Assembly: GCF_008042145.1 (NCBI RefSeq)
Contig: NZ_RDBH01000140.1
Coordinates: 89,980 to 129,175 of the forward strand
Direction: 5' to 3'
DNA: 39,196 nucleotides
Source of the DNA: Streptomyces sp. adm13(2018)
Lineage (GTDB): Bacteria; Actinomycetota; Actinomycetes; Streptomycetales; Streptomycetaceae
Position numbers and translations under genes: made by a program. Below, piece by piece: positions 23,550-31,902 of this stretch (within the stretch, counting starts at the first letter, position 1; each line of letters opens with the position of its first letter). The notes under the pieces are model-generated. The model was not told the origin of the DNA and did not search any database. It saw only the letters and a program-made list of their open reading frames with translations.

Positions 23550-24329
23550 ATGGACGCGACCAGCTGGGACAGAGATCCGGTCAGAAGAAGCCAGGGGATC
23601 GTCTGGCGCGACCTGGTGCTCGCCGTCGGACTCGTGGGGATATGTGTCGCCGGTCTGATGCTCTTCTTCAAGGCCGCCCAGACCGCCGGCAGCCGCGGCT
23701 CGGGGGTCGCCGCCGCCGTCCTCGTGGCGCTCGGGGCCCTCGCGGTGCTGTCGGTGGGGTTCTCCGCCGCCAAGAGGAGCGTGGCGTCCTTCTGGGTCCG
23801 CGGGCACGAGCGCAGCCACCCGCGGTACGACCTGGCCGCCGCCCCGCTCGCCCCGCCCGCTCCCGACGTCGACGGGGAGGCCCTGGACCACGCCGGGGTC
23901 GACGCGGACGGCTTCGAGCACACGGTGGCCGCCCTGTGCGCCAGGGACGGCTGCACCCCCGTGGAGGTGGTCGGCGGCGCCGGGGATCTGGGCGCGGACG
24001 TCATCGCGGTCACCACGGACGGCCTGCGTGTCGTCATCCAGTGCAAGCACTACGGACCGGACAACCGGGTGGGCTCCCAGGATCTGCAGCGCTTCGGCGG
24101 CACCTGCTTCACCATTCACGAGGCCGACGTGGCGGTGATGGTGACCACGAGCTCCTTCACCGCACCCGCCATCGACTACGCCGCCACGTGCGGGATCATA
24201 TGCGTCGACGGCGACGCACTGGCCGCGTGGACCGACCAGGTCACGCCCGCGCCCTGGGAAGCGGAGACGGCCGCGCCTCAGACCGAACCCACCCTGATCG
24301 CCGACACCCTCGACCTCAGTCGACCCTGA
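23550..24329 (+). CDS. Membrane-anchored Mrr-like PD-(D/E)xK endonuclease
   Basis: This 259-residue protein starts with two transmembrane helices (about 21-41 and 52-73). A restriction-endonuclease-type domain (about 118-235) follows: DGFEHTVAALC with Glu123, GGAGDLGADVIAV with Asp150, and VVIQCKHYG with Gln164-x-Lys166. This is the Mrr_cat pattern for DNA cleavage, with all three motifs intact. Many actinobacterial homologues carry N-terminal membrane helices, placing the nuclease on the cytoplasmic face of the membrane. A role against foreign or modified DNA is expected for the family but not shown here. GGGAGGGG lies about 7 bases before the ATG at 23550. No methylase gene is adjacent. A strong hairpin follows the gene. 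Confidence 0.85.
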   Translation: MDATSWDRDPVRRSQGIVWRDLVLAVGLVGICVAGLMLFFKAAQTAGSRGSGVAAAVLVALGALAVLSVGFSAAKRSVASFWVRGHERSHPRYDLAAAPLAPPAPDVDGEALDHAGVDADGFEHTVAALCARDGCTPVEVVGGAGDLGADVIAVTTDGLRVVIQCKHYGPDNRVGSQDLQRFGGTCFTIHEADVAVMVTTSSFTAPAIDYAATCGIICVDGDALAAWTDQVTPAPWEAETAAPQTEPTLIADTLDLSRP

Positions 24330-24353
24330 GTCCACATCGGACTCCCGCATGTC

Positions 24354-24382
24354 GCCCGCCCCTGGCAGAGTGTGGGGCGGGC
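24354..24382. terminator. Strong hairpin terminator after the Mrr-like gene
   Basis: GCCCGCCCC (24354-24362) and GGGGCGGGC (24374-24382) are perfect 9-base arms with an 11-base loop, 25 bases after the stop codon. A weaker hairpin, GAGTCC/GGACTC, lies immediately before it at 24328-24344. Confidence 0.75.
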
Positions 24383-24503
24383 CGTTCGGCTCTCCGGGGG
24401 TGAGGGCCGCACCCCACGCCGGATGCTCCTCCGCGGCCGGCCGGCGGGACCGCACAGCCCGTGGACGCGACGGCCCATGAACGCTCAGGGAAGGAACCCG
24501 GGA

Positions 24504-25244
24504 ATGTCCGATCATCTCATCGAGGATCTGGTCGCGGACTCGGTCCGGGTCCTGGACCAGCACGGCCAGGGCGACGACTCCGGTCTCCGCGACCAGATCG
24601 CCGTCCTGTACGCCTTCGAGCGCGGCTATGACTGCTCGTTCACCAAGTTCCGCGTGATGGACACCCTGCTGCGCTGCGGGTACACGTACCGGTTCCCGAT
24701 GGACCGACACCCCGACTACGCGGAACGGGCCGCCTACTTCGACGCACTGACGGAGTTCACCGGGCTGCGCGCGTACGACGAGGACGCTCCCGACTTCGAC
24801 GGCTACCAGTCGTGGCTGGAGGACGGCTACGTGCAGCCGCCCCTCCTGTACTGCGACGCCGGTACCGGTCTGTGGCAACGCATGGTCGACATCGGCGAAC
24901 TCCAGGGGCCCGACTCCGCCCCGCTCCGCCCCGTCCCCCTCATCGACGTCGTCCGCGACGTCGCCGTCGCGGCGGAGAAGGAGGAGGACCGCGACCTCAT
25001 CGCCCTGTGGTACTCGTTCGGCTGCGAGAACCTCCTCGGCGGCCCTGCGGGCTGCCCGTTCGGCATCGACGAGGTCGCGGCCATGGCGTCGGTGCAGGAG
25101 CTGCACGCCGTCGTCCGCCGCACGGACACCCTCGCTCTCGCGGGGCGCTCCCCCTACGCCGCTCCGGTGGAGTTCGCCGACGTCGAGGATCTCGAAACCT
25201 GGTGGTGGCGCCATCCCGGACGGGGCACAGCCGGGCCTCTCTAG
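24504..25244 (+). CDS. Unknown soluble protein
   Basis: This 246-residue acidic protein has no signal peptide or membrane helix. It contains helical stretches (IEDLVADSVRVLDQHGQGD, VRDVAVAAEKEEDRDLIAL) and several aromatic-rich segments (FTKFRVMDTLLRCGYTYRFPMD, GYQSWLEDGYVQPPLLYCD, ETWWWRHPG). I do not recognise a family or a catalytic motif. The ATG at 24504 has AAGGAA 7 bases upstream; an earlier in-frame ATG at 24477 would add nine residues. It sits between two hairpin terminators (24354-24382 and 25254-25289), so it is probably a single-gene transcript. Confidence 0.7.
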   Translation: MSDHLIEDLVADSVRVLDQHGQGDDSGLRDQIAVLYAFERGYDCSFTKFRVMDTLLRCGYTYRFPMDRHPDYAERAAYFDALTEFTGLRAYDEDAPDFDGYQSWLEDGYVQPPLLYCDAGTGLWQRMVDIGELQGPDSAPLRPVPLIDVVRDVAVAAEKEEDRDLIALWYSFGCENLLGGPAGCPFGIDEVAAMASVQELHAVVRRTDTLALAGRSPYAAPVEFADVEDLETWWWRHPGRGTAGPL

Positions 25245-25253
25245 ACCCTGACG

Positions 25254-25289
25254 CCCGCCCTCCCAGGAATGCGGGAAGCGGGAGGCGGG
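25254..25289. terminator. Hairpin terminator
   Basis: CCCGCCCTCCC (25254-25264) pairs with GGGAGGCGGG (25280-25289) as a 10-base-pair stem with one bulged C and a 15-base loop, 10 bases after the preceding stop codon. Confidence 0.65.
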
Positions 25290-25348
25290 ACGCGGCCGAC
25301 GGCAAAAGCGCTCGACACGCGTCACCGTCCTCGGGGACGCTTCGCTCG

Positions 25349-25855
25349 ATGACAAAGATCGACGACACACCTCCCGCGTGGGACGAGCGCACCCAGCTCT
25401 CCACGTTTCTCGACTACACACGTGGCACCGCTCTCGCCAAGTGCGAAGGCGTCTCCCCGGAGAACGCCCGCAAGGCGCTTCTGCCGGGGTCACCGCTGAT
25501 GACCATGAGCGGAGTGATCAACCACCTCCGCTGGGTCGAGTACTACTGGTTCCAGGTCATCTTCCTCGGGGAGGAGGACCTGGCCCCCATGACCGACGAG
25601 GATCCCGACCGCGAGATGCGGATCGCCGTCGACTTCCCGCTCACGCAGCTGCTCGACGAGTACGCCGAACAAAGCGCCCGCTACCGCGAGTTGGCTGCCG
25701 GATACGACCTGGACACGAAGGCACGGGGAACCATCCGCAACGGGCTCCACGTCGACCTGCGCTGGATCCTGCACCACCTCATCGAGGAGACGGCCCGCCA
25801 CAACGGCCACTTGGACATCCTGCGCGAGCTGCTCGACGGCACCACCGGGCGGTAG
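25349..25855 (+). CDS. DinB/DUF664-family protein, putative thiol-dependent transferase fold
   Basis: This 168-residue protein matches the DUF664/DinB four-helix pattern: DERTQLSTFLDYTRGTALAKCEGV, then TMSGVINHLRWVEYYWFQ with the first metal-ligand histidine. A central variable part follows, and the final helix LRWILHHLIEETARHNGHLDILRE carries the other two histidines. Metal-dependent family members act in mycothiol- or bacillithiol-linked detoxification, but most are uncharacterised. All three histidines seem to be present. The ATG at 25349 has only a weak GGGGA upstream. The TAG stop is followed, in the same frame and without any start codon, by a peptidoglycan-binding domain remnant. Confidence 0.88.
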   Translation: MTKIDDTPPAWDERTQLSTFLDYTRGTALAKCEGVSPENARKALLPGSPLMTMSGVINHLRWVEYYWFQVIFLGEEDLAPMTDEDPDREMRIAVDFPLTQLLDEYAEQSARYRELAAGYDLDTKARGTIRNGLHVDLRWILHHLIEETARHNGHLDILRELLDGTTGR

Positions 25856-26222
25856 GGGGCTTGCTTCGCTTCGCTCGCGCGGGCTCGATGCGCGGGGCCC
25901 GGGGCCACGTCGCGGCCGTCCGTACCACCGACGCGCACCGTCGCCCCGCGGCCCGACACCACCGCGTCTCCGAGCCGTACGCCCCCGCCGGAGCAGCCGG
26001 ACAGGCAGCTCCTCAAGCGAGGCAGCACCGGGCCGGAGGTCGAGGAGCTCCAGCGCCGGCTCAGACGGCTCCACCTGTACCGCGGATCGACCGACGGCGT
26101 GTTCGGCCCCCGTCTGGAAGCGGCTCTGAGCCTCTTCCAGAGCCTCCACGGCATCCCCGAGGAGAGGGGTGTGTACGGCCCGAAGACCCGCGCCGCCCTC
26201 CGGTCGGAGACGAGCCGCCGCG
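25856..26222 (+). pseudogene. Remnant of a peptidoglycan-binding (PGBD1) protein
   Basis: One frame encodes a Pro/Thr-rich linker and then a full PGBD-type domain: LLKRGSTGPEVEELQRRLRRL, STDGVFGPRLEAALSLFQS, GVYGPKTRAALR. The frame is open from the DinB stop codon (TAG at 25853-25855) and contains no ATG, GTG or TTG until 26099, inside the domain. At the other end it has no stop before running antisense through the multicopper oxidase gene. Both natural ends are therefore missing. The N-terminal part (signal peptide or enzymatic domain) has been lost, probably by deletion. Read-through of the DinB stop would give a fusion but has no supporting signal. Confidence 0.7.
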
Positions 26223-26284
26223 GCCGGGGCCACGGCCGGGGCGGCCCGGGCGGCCTCGGGCGAGGGAGGAACCGAGCTGGGGCG

Positions 26285-27889
26285 TCACGGTGCGACGTAG
26301 TCGACGGTCTGCATCATGCCGAGGTCTTCGTGCTGGAGCTGGTGGCAGTGGGCGATGGTGCGGCCGGTGAAGTCCTCGTAGGCGACCAGGAAGGTGACCG
26401 AGTCGCCCGGGGCGCCACCGGAGAGGCCGATCGTGTCGTGCCAGACCGGTGGGTCGAGGCGGAGGCCGTTGCGGTGGGTGAGGAGCACCGGGTTGGTGTG
26501 CAGATGGAACGGGTGGCTGTGCGCCGGCAGGGTCTCGTCGGTGCGGACGGTCCAGCGTTCGACCGTGCCCAGCGGCAGGGTGTGGTTGACCACGTTCGGG
26601 TCGAACAGGCCGTAGGCGGTGTCGCGCGTGAGGTCGCCGCTCGGATCGGCCGCAGGTGTCGCTCCCGTCCCCAGGATGCGGAAGGCGTTGGGGAAGGGAG
26701 CCGGGAAGACGCGTGCGTCGGAGTGGAAGAGCACCTCCCGGTCGGGTCGGCCGGCGTCCACGGCGTTCTCGTCCAGGAAGGGACGCCCCTGCGGCAGGAC
26801 GTCCGGCAGTGGCATCGGCGGGACGACGGGGGCTCCGGTGACCTCGACGGTCATCAGCGGGCCGGTCACCCCGTCGGCATGCAGCTCGTAGCGTCCGGGG
26901 GTACCGCCGCGTACCAGGACGTCCGCGCGGTTGCCCATGGCCATCTCGATCCGGTCCTGCGCGACGGCCCGGGGGAACGTGATGCCGTCCTGCGCGATCT
27001 GGTGCATCGTCAAGCCGCCGCTCTCGCCCGTGAGCGTGAGCCGCAGGCCGGTGAAGGCGGTCGCGGCGACCAGGCGCCACCGCTGGACTTCGCCCGGGCG
27101 CAGCTGGAGGGTGGGATTGACGGCGCCGTTGACGGTGAAGACGGACGGGACGCCGTTCACCCAGTTGCCCGTGGTGAAGGCGGGGATCCGGCCGTCCTTG
27201 GGCTTGAGTTCGTTGATGCAGACGACGAGGTCGGCGGCGGCCCTGATCTCGGGGACCTCGTCGATGTCGCCCTCGACGATGACGACGCCGGCCATTCCGC
27301 CGACGATCTGTTCGGCGATGGCTCCGTGCAGGTGCGGGTGGTACCAGTAGGTGCCGGCCGGGTGGTTGTCGGGGACGTGGATCGTGGAGGTGTACCGGGG
27401 CTCGGGGCGCCCGGCGTCGGCCTCCTCCTGGGTGCGGGGGGCGAACTCGCGCAGCACGTTGTCGGCGTCCCCGCTCGGGGAGACGTGCATGCCGTGCGTG
27501 TGCAGGTTGAAGCTGTTGGGGTGGTGCGGGACGTTGTGGCCGCCGTCGTGGTGCGGGTTGGGCGGGAGGCCGTTGACGTGGGTCAGCTGGAGCACTCCGC
27601 CGGGCCGTACGCGCAGGGTCGGTCCGGGAACGGCTCCGTTGTACGCGCGGGTCGTCACGGACCCGTGGCCCGGGACGGACACCTCGGTGAACCGGACGTC
27701 GAGGGTCTGCTCGGTCACCGGCGCCGACTGCCCCGCGGCGGATCGGGGCGAGGTGACGGCAGGCTGGGGGAACGGGGTCGGGGCCTTGCCGCGCCGGGCG
27801 GCCGGTGGCTCCCGGAAGGCCAGCGGAAGGCTTGCCAGGGACAGCGATGTGAGCAGCGTTCGACGACTCACTCCACGAATGTTTCGCAC
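26285..27889 (-). CDS. Tat-exported multicopper oxidase
   Basis: This protein of about 534 residues starts with a twin-arginine signal (SRRTLLTSLSLASLPLAF). The four copper-binding histidine motifs are intact and in order: FNLHTHGMH, YWYHPHLHGAI, HSHPFHLHTNPV and IAHCHQLQHEDLGMM. The last contains the type-1 copper Cys-His pair, with the usual axial Met. Three cupredoxin domains fit the length. Members oxidise phenols, metals or bilirubin outside the cytoplasm and pass electrons to oxygen. The GTG at 27889 is chosen because it directly precedes the Tat motif; it lacks a clear ribosome site, and another GTG lies six codons later. No copper chaperone is adjacent. The substrate cannot be read from sequence. 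Confidence 0.9.
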   Translation of the reverse strand: MRNIRGVSRRTLLTSLSLASLPLAFREPPAARRGKAPTPFPQPAVTSPRSAAGQSAPVTEQTLDVRFTEVSVPGHGSVTTRAYNGAVPGPTLRVRPGGVLQLTHVNGLPPNPHHDGGHNVPHHPNSFNLHTHGMHVSPSGDADNVLREFAPRTQEEADAGRPEPRYTSTIHVPDNHPAGTYWYHPHLHGAIAEQIVGGMAGVVIVEGDIDEVPEIRAAADLVVCINELKPKDGRIPAFTTGNWVNGVPSVFTVNGAVNPTLQLRPGEVQRWRLVAATAFTGLRLTLTGESGGLTMHQIAQDGITFPRAVAQDRIEMAMGNRADVLVRGGTPGRYELHADGVTGPLMTVEVTGAPVVPPMPLPDVLPQGRPFLDENAVDAGRPDREVLFHSDARVFPAPFPNAFRILGTGATPAADPSGDLTRDTAYGLFDPNVVNHTLPLGTVERWTVRTDETLPAHSHPFHLHTNPVLLTHRNGLRLDPPVWHDTIGLSGGAPGDSVTFLVAYEDFTGRTIAHCHQLQHEDLGMMQTVDYVAP

Positions 27890-28091
27890 AGGCGGAATAT
27901 AGGAGAAACATCCGTTTTGTCCGCGCGGCTCACCGTGATTTTGCGAGTTCCAGGCCTTCCTGTCCCGCGAAGCAGCCGAGTCAGTGCGGCGAGTTCGGGC
28001 GGCGAGGTATCCCGGCCGAGTCGAAACTGAACAGTAGTCACCTGCGACGGGCGCGTGCATACTCGGCTCAGGTCTACACGGGGAGATGGTC

Positions 28092-28310
28092 ATGGCGTTC
28101 GTCGTACTGTTCGGGATCCTGGGCGGGCTGGTCCTCCTGTCGATCGTCACGCTCCTCAGGCGCAGTCAGAATCGGACCGATTCCGCCGAGGGGCTTCGCA
28201 TCGAGGAAGAGGCCCGGCTGCAGGCGGGTCGCGACCGCGTCTCCTTCAGCACGATCGCGATGCACAACGCGCCGCCCTCGGCCAGCGACGCCCACCACCG
28301 GCGTCGCTGA
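28092..28310 (+). CDS. Small single-pass membrane protein
   Basis: This 72-residue protein has one N-terminal transmembrane helix (FVVLFGILGGLVLLSIVTLL) followed by a charged cytoplasmic tail (RRSQNRTDSAEGLRIEEEARLQAGRD) and a His/Arg-rich end. The ATG at 28092 is 6 bases from GGGGAG; the ATG at 28086 is in frame but touches that ribosome site. Function unknown. It is divergent from the multicopper oxidase (202-base gap) and is closed by a strong terminator hairpin. Confidence 0.65.
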   Translation: MAFVVLFGILGGLVLLSIVTLLRRSQNRTDSAEGLRIEEEARLQAGRDRVSFSTIAMHNAPPSASDAHHRRR

Positions 28311-28330
28311 GACCTTCGGATCGCCCACTC

Positions 28331-28361
28331 GACGCCCGGTCTCACCCACGGACCGGGCGTC
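28331..28361. terminator. Strong bidirectional hairpin terminator
   Basis: GACGCCCGGTC (28331-28341) and GACCGGGCGTC (28351-28361) form a perfect 11-base-pair stem with a 9-base loop. It lies between the convergent small membrane protein and LuxR-type regulator genes and can serve both. Confidence 0.85.
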
Positions 28362-28393
28362 ATCGGCGTGCCCACCCTCGTACCCGTGCGCCG

Positions 28394-31300
28394 CTAGCCG
28401 GGGACAGCCGGGCCCAGTGCCCTGGCCAGGGCGGTACGGGACGTGACGCCCAACTTGCGGTAGGCGCTGCCCAGATGGGAGTCGACGGTGCGGTGGCTGA
28501 GGAAGAGACGTTCGGCGATCTCCCGGGACCGCAGTCCCTCGGCGGCCAGGTCCGCGATCTCGCGCTCACGCTCGCTCAGCACGGACCGGAGATCCACGGA
28601 CCGGGGATCCACGGCTCGCTCTTCGAGGGGCGGCGCGGGAGGGACGGACCATGGACTGGCGGATGAGTTCCCGTCGGCCACGGGGCCGGGGCCTGATCGG
28701 AGGCCCTGGTTCAGCCGGCGGTCCGCGTCCACGCCAGGGTCCCCGTCCATCCGGTGGCCCGCCTCTCCCTCATGGCCCGCGTCCATCCGGTGGCCCGCCT
28801 CTCCCTCATGGCCCGCGTCCTTCCGATGGCCCGCCCCCATCCCCGCGCGCACCCGAGCCACCTCCTCCGCGACCAGGGCCGCACCACAGGGGCGGGCCAA
28901 CTCCTCGGCCCGTGCCAGGACGTCCAGCGCCGCGGCCCGACCGCTCACGGCCAGGGTCGCAGGGGCCATGGAGACCAGCGTCCACGCGTGCTGCACGGGC
29001 AGCCCGCCGCCGCGGAAGCCCTGGGCCGCCCGTTCGAACAGCTCCAGCGCCGCGACGTGTTCGCCGCGCACCGCGCGCACTTGGGCGCTCACCCGGTGGA
29101 CGCACGCCCACTGCAGCGCCAGACCGAGGCGACCGGCGTCGGCCTGCGCGTCGGCGAGCAGTGCCTCGGACCCCACGATGTCACCGCGGCTCAGGGTGGC
29201 GGTCGCCATCAGGGCGAGCAGCGAGGGCCGGAAGGCGGGCTGAACGTCGGGCAGGCCGTCACCGCCCCCGCCGTCCAGGAGCGTCCGCAGGCACCCCGCG
29301 CCGTCCCCGCCGAGCAGCTGCGCGTGCGCCAGCAGGCTGATGGCGGAGCTGGCCCACCAGCCGCGGCCGAGGACGGCGGTGTCCACCGCCCTCGACGCGA
29401 GCGCGACCGCATCCTCGGTGTGCCGCCTCCCCCGGGACCAGACCAGCGTCATCGCGCGCATCGCCGTCGCCAGGGTCACCACGTCGGGAGCGCCGACCGC
29501 GCGCGCCAGCTCCCCCGCCTCGGTGGCCCGGCGCTCCGCGTCGTCGAGCCGGCCGGCCCACTGGTCGATCATGGTCAGGCCGAGGAGCAGATGGGCGCGT
29601 ATGTGCTTCTGCGCGCCCCCGGTCGCCGCGTCCAGTCCCCGCTGGAGGTGGCGGCGGGCGTCCGGGAAGCGTTCGAGGTACAGCTCCGCGCAGCCGAGGA
29701 GGGCGAGGACGTCCGGGGTCCGGCCGGCCACCCCGTCCGGCAGGGCGTCCACCAGCGCGGCGCCGCGGGCGACTTCGGGTGCCGCCCGCGCGATGTCGCC
29801 GGAGAACGTGTCGCAGAAGGCGATGAGGACCGCCAGCGCAGCCGCGGTGGAGGGCCCTGCCTCGGTGCGCGCCCGGGCGGCCTCCCCGAGCAGCGGCCGG
29901 ATCCGGTGGTGCGTGCCGCGCAGGACGTGCACCAGCCCGTACGCGTAGATCAGCTCGGTGGCCTCGGCGGACAGGACGGCGGGCAGCGGTCGGGGCAGCA
30001 GCTCCATTCCCGTACGGGCGATGGCCTCGGCCTCGTCGTAGCGGCACAGCAGCCGCTCGGCGTCGGCGCAGACCGCGTACGCCTGGAGCAGCAGTCCGGA
30101 GACCGGGCGCGCGTCGCCGCTGCCGCCCGGACCTGCGGCGAGGGGTGCGCCTCTGGAGAGGAGGTCGTGGGTGAGGGCGCGGGCCTCCCACAGACGTCCG
30201 GAGGCGATCAGCGCCCTGCCGTACGCCAGCTCCCACCGCGCGCGTTCCTCGGACCGCCGGCCACGGGCCGACCGTGCGTCCAGGGCGAGTCTCAGCCAGC
30301 GCGCCGCGATCGCGGGCGAGCTGGTCACCGTCTGCGCGGCCCCGTCGGCGAGCACCCGGGCCACGGCGACACCGTCGGTGTGCAGCAGGTGCTCGGCGTG
30401 GCGGGCCTGTTCCGCAGCGGGCGCGCCCCGCTCCGTGGCGATGCGCAGGGCGCGCCGGTGGGCGGCCGGCAGGAACGACAGCTCGCAGGCGGCGTGCGCG
30501 ACGTGTCCGACGACCGGATGGCGGAACGCCAGCCGCCGGCCCCGGCCCGTGGGACGGAGCACGTCGGCTCTGACCAGCTCCGCGCACGCGTCGAGGCCGG
30601 CCCCGGTACGGAGCCCGGCCACGCGGGCGACCTCCACCGGGTCGAACGTCCCGCCGAGTACGGCCGCCGCCCGGAGGGCCGACCGGGCCGGTCCGCTCAG
30701 CTCGCCGAACTCGCCGAGGAGGGGCGCCGCCTCGCGCAGGAGACGGGGCTCGTCCTCACCCGCCCGGTCCGGCCACGTCTCGGGGTCGAAGCCGGCGGCG
30801 ACCAACAGCCGCAGGTACCCCGGCAGTCCCTGCGCGGCGGCGTGCAGGGCGGCCGACGAAGCGGAGGTTCGGTCCCAGTGTCCGTGCGGCGGGGCCGTCG
30901 CCGCGTCCTGGCTGTCGGCTCCGGGAGGTACGTGGGCGGAACGGGCCCAGGCGTCGACGAGCGTCGCCGCCACCGCCGCGCTCAACGGCCCCGCCTGCAC
31001 CCGCACCACGCCGTCTCTCCGTACGCCGAGGTCGAGCGCTTGCAGCAGGGCGGGCGGACTCTGCCGCGGTCGGTGCGCCAGCACCAGGACGAAGGGGGTG
31101 GAGGGAGAGGGCGACGAGGAAGAGGAGATCATCCGCAGCACGACCTCAAGGGAGGCGGGATCGGCCCGGTGCAGCTCGTCGACCACGAGTACGCCACCGG
31201 CCGCCTTCCGCCGGACCAGCTCGCACCATCCAGCGGGGGACGGCGCCTCGGGCAGCGCCGAGGCCTCCGCGACGTCGCGGAAGACCTCGTACGGCTCGTC

Positions 31301-31525
31301 GCCCGAGCGGAGCGCACGGGCCCAGAGCACGGGCAGCCCGCGCCGGGCCGCCTCGTCGGCCAGCTCGCAGGCCAACTGGGTCTTGCCCGAACCTGGTTCC
31401 CCCACGATCTCGACCACGGCCCCCCGGCCGTGTCCCAACCCGTCCAGCACCTGGGCCAGTCGCGCCCGCTCCACTTCGCGCCCCGCCAGTGCCCCGCCCT
31501 CCATCGGTAACGGCACGACGCACAC
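28394..31525 (-). CDS. LAL-type LuxR-family transcriptional regulator with a TTA codon
   Basis: This 1043-residue regulator has an N-terminal AAA+/STAND ATPase with Walker [10 protein letters not shown] (42-50) and Walker [12 protein letters not shown] long helical TPR-like middle follows, then a low-complexity linker with a 12-residue tandem repeat. The C-terminal LuxR helix-turn-helix reads [47 protein letters not shown] regulators are ATP-dependent activators, often of secondary-metabolite clusters. The GTG at 31525 has GGGGAGAGG just upstream. With this start codon 6 is TTA (31510-31508), the rare codon read by the bldA tRNA, implying translation tied to development. It is divergent from a secreted-protein gene, a possible target. 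I saw no biosynthetic cluster nearby. Confidence 0.92.
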   Translation of the reverse strand: MCVVPLPMEGGALAGREVERARLAQVLDGLGHGRGAVVEIVGEPGSGKTQLACELADEAARRGLPVLWARALRSGDEPYEVFRDVAEASALPEAPSPAGWCELVRRKAAGGVLVVDELHRADPASLEVVLRMISSSSSPSPSTPFVLVLAHRPRQSPPALLQALDLGVRRDGVVRVQAGPLSAAVAATLVDAWARSAHVPPGADSQDAATAPPHGHWDRTSASSAALHAAAQGLPGYLRLLVAAGFDPETWPDRAGEDEPRLLREAAPLLGEFGELSGPARSALRAAAVLGGTFDPVEVARVAGLRTGAGLDACAELVRADVLRPTGRGRRLAFRHPVVGHVAHAACELSFLPAAHRRALRIATERGAPAAEQARHAEHLLHTDGVAVARVLADGAAQTVTSSPAIAARWLRLALDARSARGRRSEERARWELAYGRALIASGRLWEARALTHDLLSRGAPLAAGPGGSGDARPVSGLLLQAYAVCADAERLLCRYDEAEAIARTGMELLPRPLPAVLSAEATELIYAYGLVHVLRGTHHRIRPLLGEAARARTEAGPSTAAALAVLIAFCDTFSGDIARAAPEVARGAALVDALPDGVAGRTPDVLALLGCAELYLERFPDARRHLQRGLDAATGGAQKHIRAHLLLGLTMIDQWAGRLDDAERRATEAGELARAVGAPDVVTLATAMRAMTLVWSRGRRHTEDAVALASRAVDTAVLGRGWWASSAISLLAHAQLLGGDGAGCLRTLLDGGGGDGLPDVQPAFRPSLLALMATATLSRGDIVGSEALLADAQADAGRLGLALQWACVHRVSAQVRAVRGEHVAALELFERAAQGFRGGGLPVQHAWTLVSMAPATLAVSGRAAALDVLARAEELARPCGAALVAEEVARVRAGMGAGHRKDAGHEGEAGHRMDAGHEGEAGHRMDGDPGVDADRRLNQGLRSGPGPVADGNSSASPWSVPPAPPLEERAVDPRSVDLRSVLSEREREIADLAAEGLRSREIAERLFLSHRTVDSHLGSAYRKLGVTSRTALARALGPAVPG
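28747..28836. repeat. 36-base tandem repeat in the linker of the LuxR regulator
   Basis: Two identical 36-base units (28747-28782 and 28783-28818) are followed by a degenerate half copy. On the minus strand they encode a 12-residue unit read as [12 protein letters not shown]. Identity at every base suggests recent expansion, and the number of copies probably varies among strains. Confidence 0.9.
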
Positions 31526-31902
31526 CGCCCCTCTCCCCTGTGGCCTCTCCCTGCCGCGGATCACACGTGACAGGGTCGCACCGCGCTCCCGGGACATCCC
31601 CGGCCCCAGCTTTCCGATCAAGGTAGCGGGCCCCACTGACAGCGGTCTGCCGGCGCCCGCGACGCAGGTCGGAGCGGGTCGCGCGCCCCTCTCGCGCCCT
31701 TCTGCGGGTCGCGTGCCCTTCTCGCCTTCTTCCCCCGTCCCGGCCGTCGACGCCGTGCCCACCCGGGATCCTCGACGCCCGGTCACCGTCGTCGCCGTGC
31801 TCCGTGCCCCGTAGTCGGTTGCGTAGTTCTACGGCTGTGCGCGGCAGGGTCGCCGGGAAGACTCCCGTGCCGTCAGATCGATTCCCCGACCTGGGAGAAC
31901 CT
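31526..31902. promoter_or_regulatory. Divergent intergenic region of the LuxR regulator and secreted protein
   Basis: These 377 bases contain no gene I can support. Words of interest are ACACGTGA (31563-31570), a CACGTG-centred near-palindrome close to the regulator start; TACCTT on the minus strand (revcomp of about 31620-31625), a possible -10; and the inverted repeat CGTAG-TT-CTACG (31822-31833), about 70 bases before the secreted-protein gene. GGGAGA at 31893-31898 is that gene's ribosome site. Confidence 0.35.

Noticed and set aside
28754..31510. 918-codon open frame on the plus strand
   Set aside because: It is the antisense shadow of the LAL regulator, with no coherent domain.
31562..31571. 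CACGTG-centred near-palindrome near the LAL regulator start
   Set aside because: Short and imperfect, and expected by chance in DNA of this composition.
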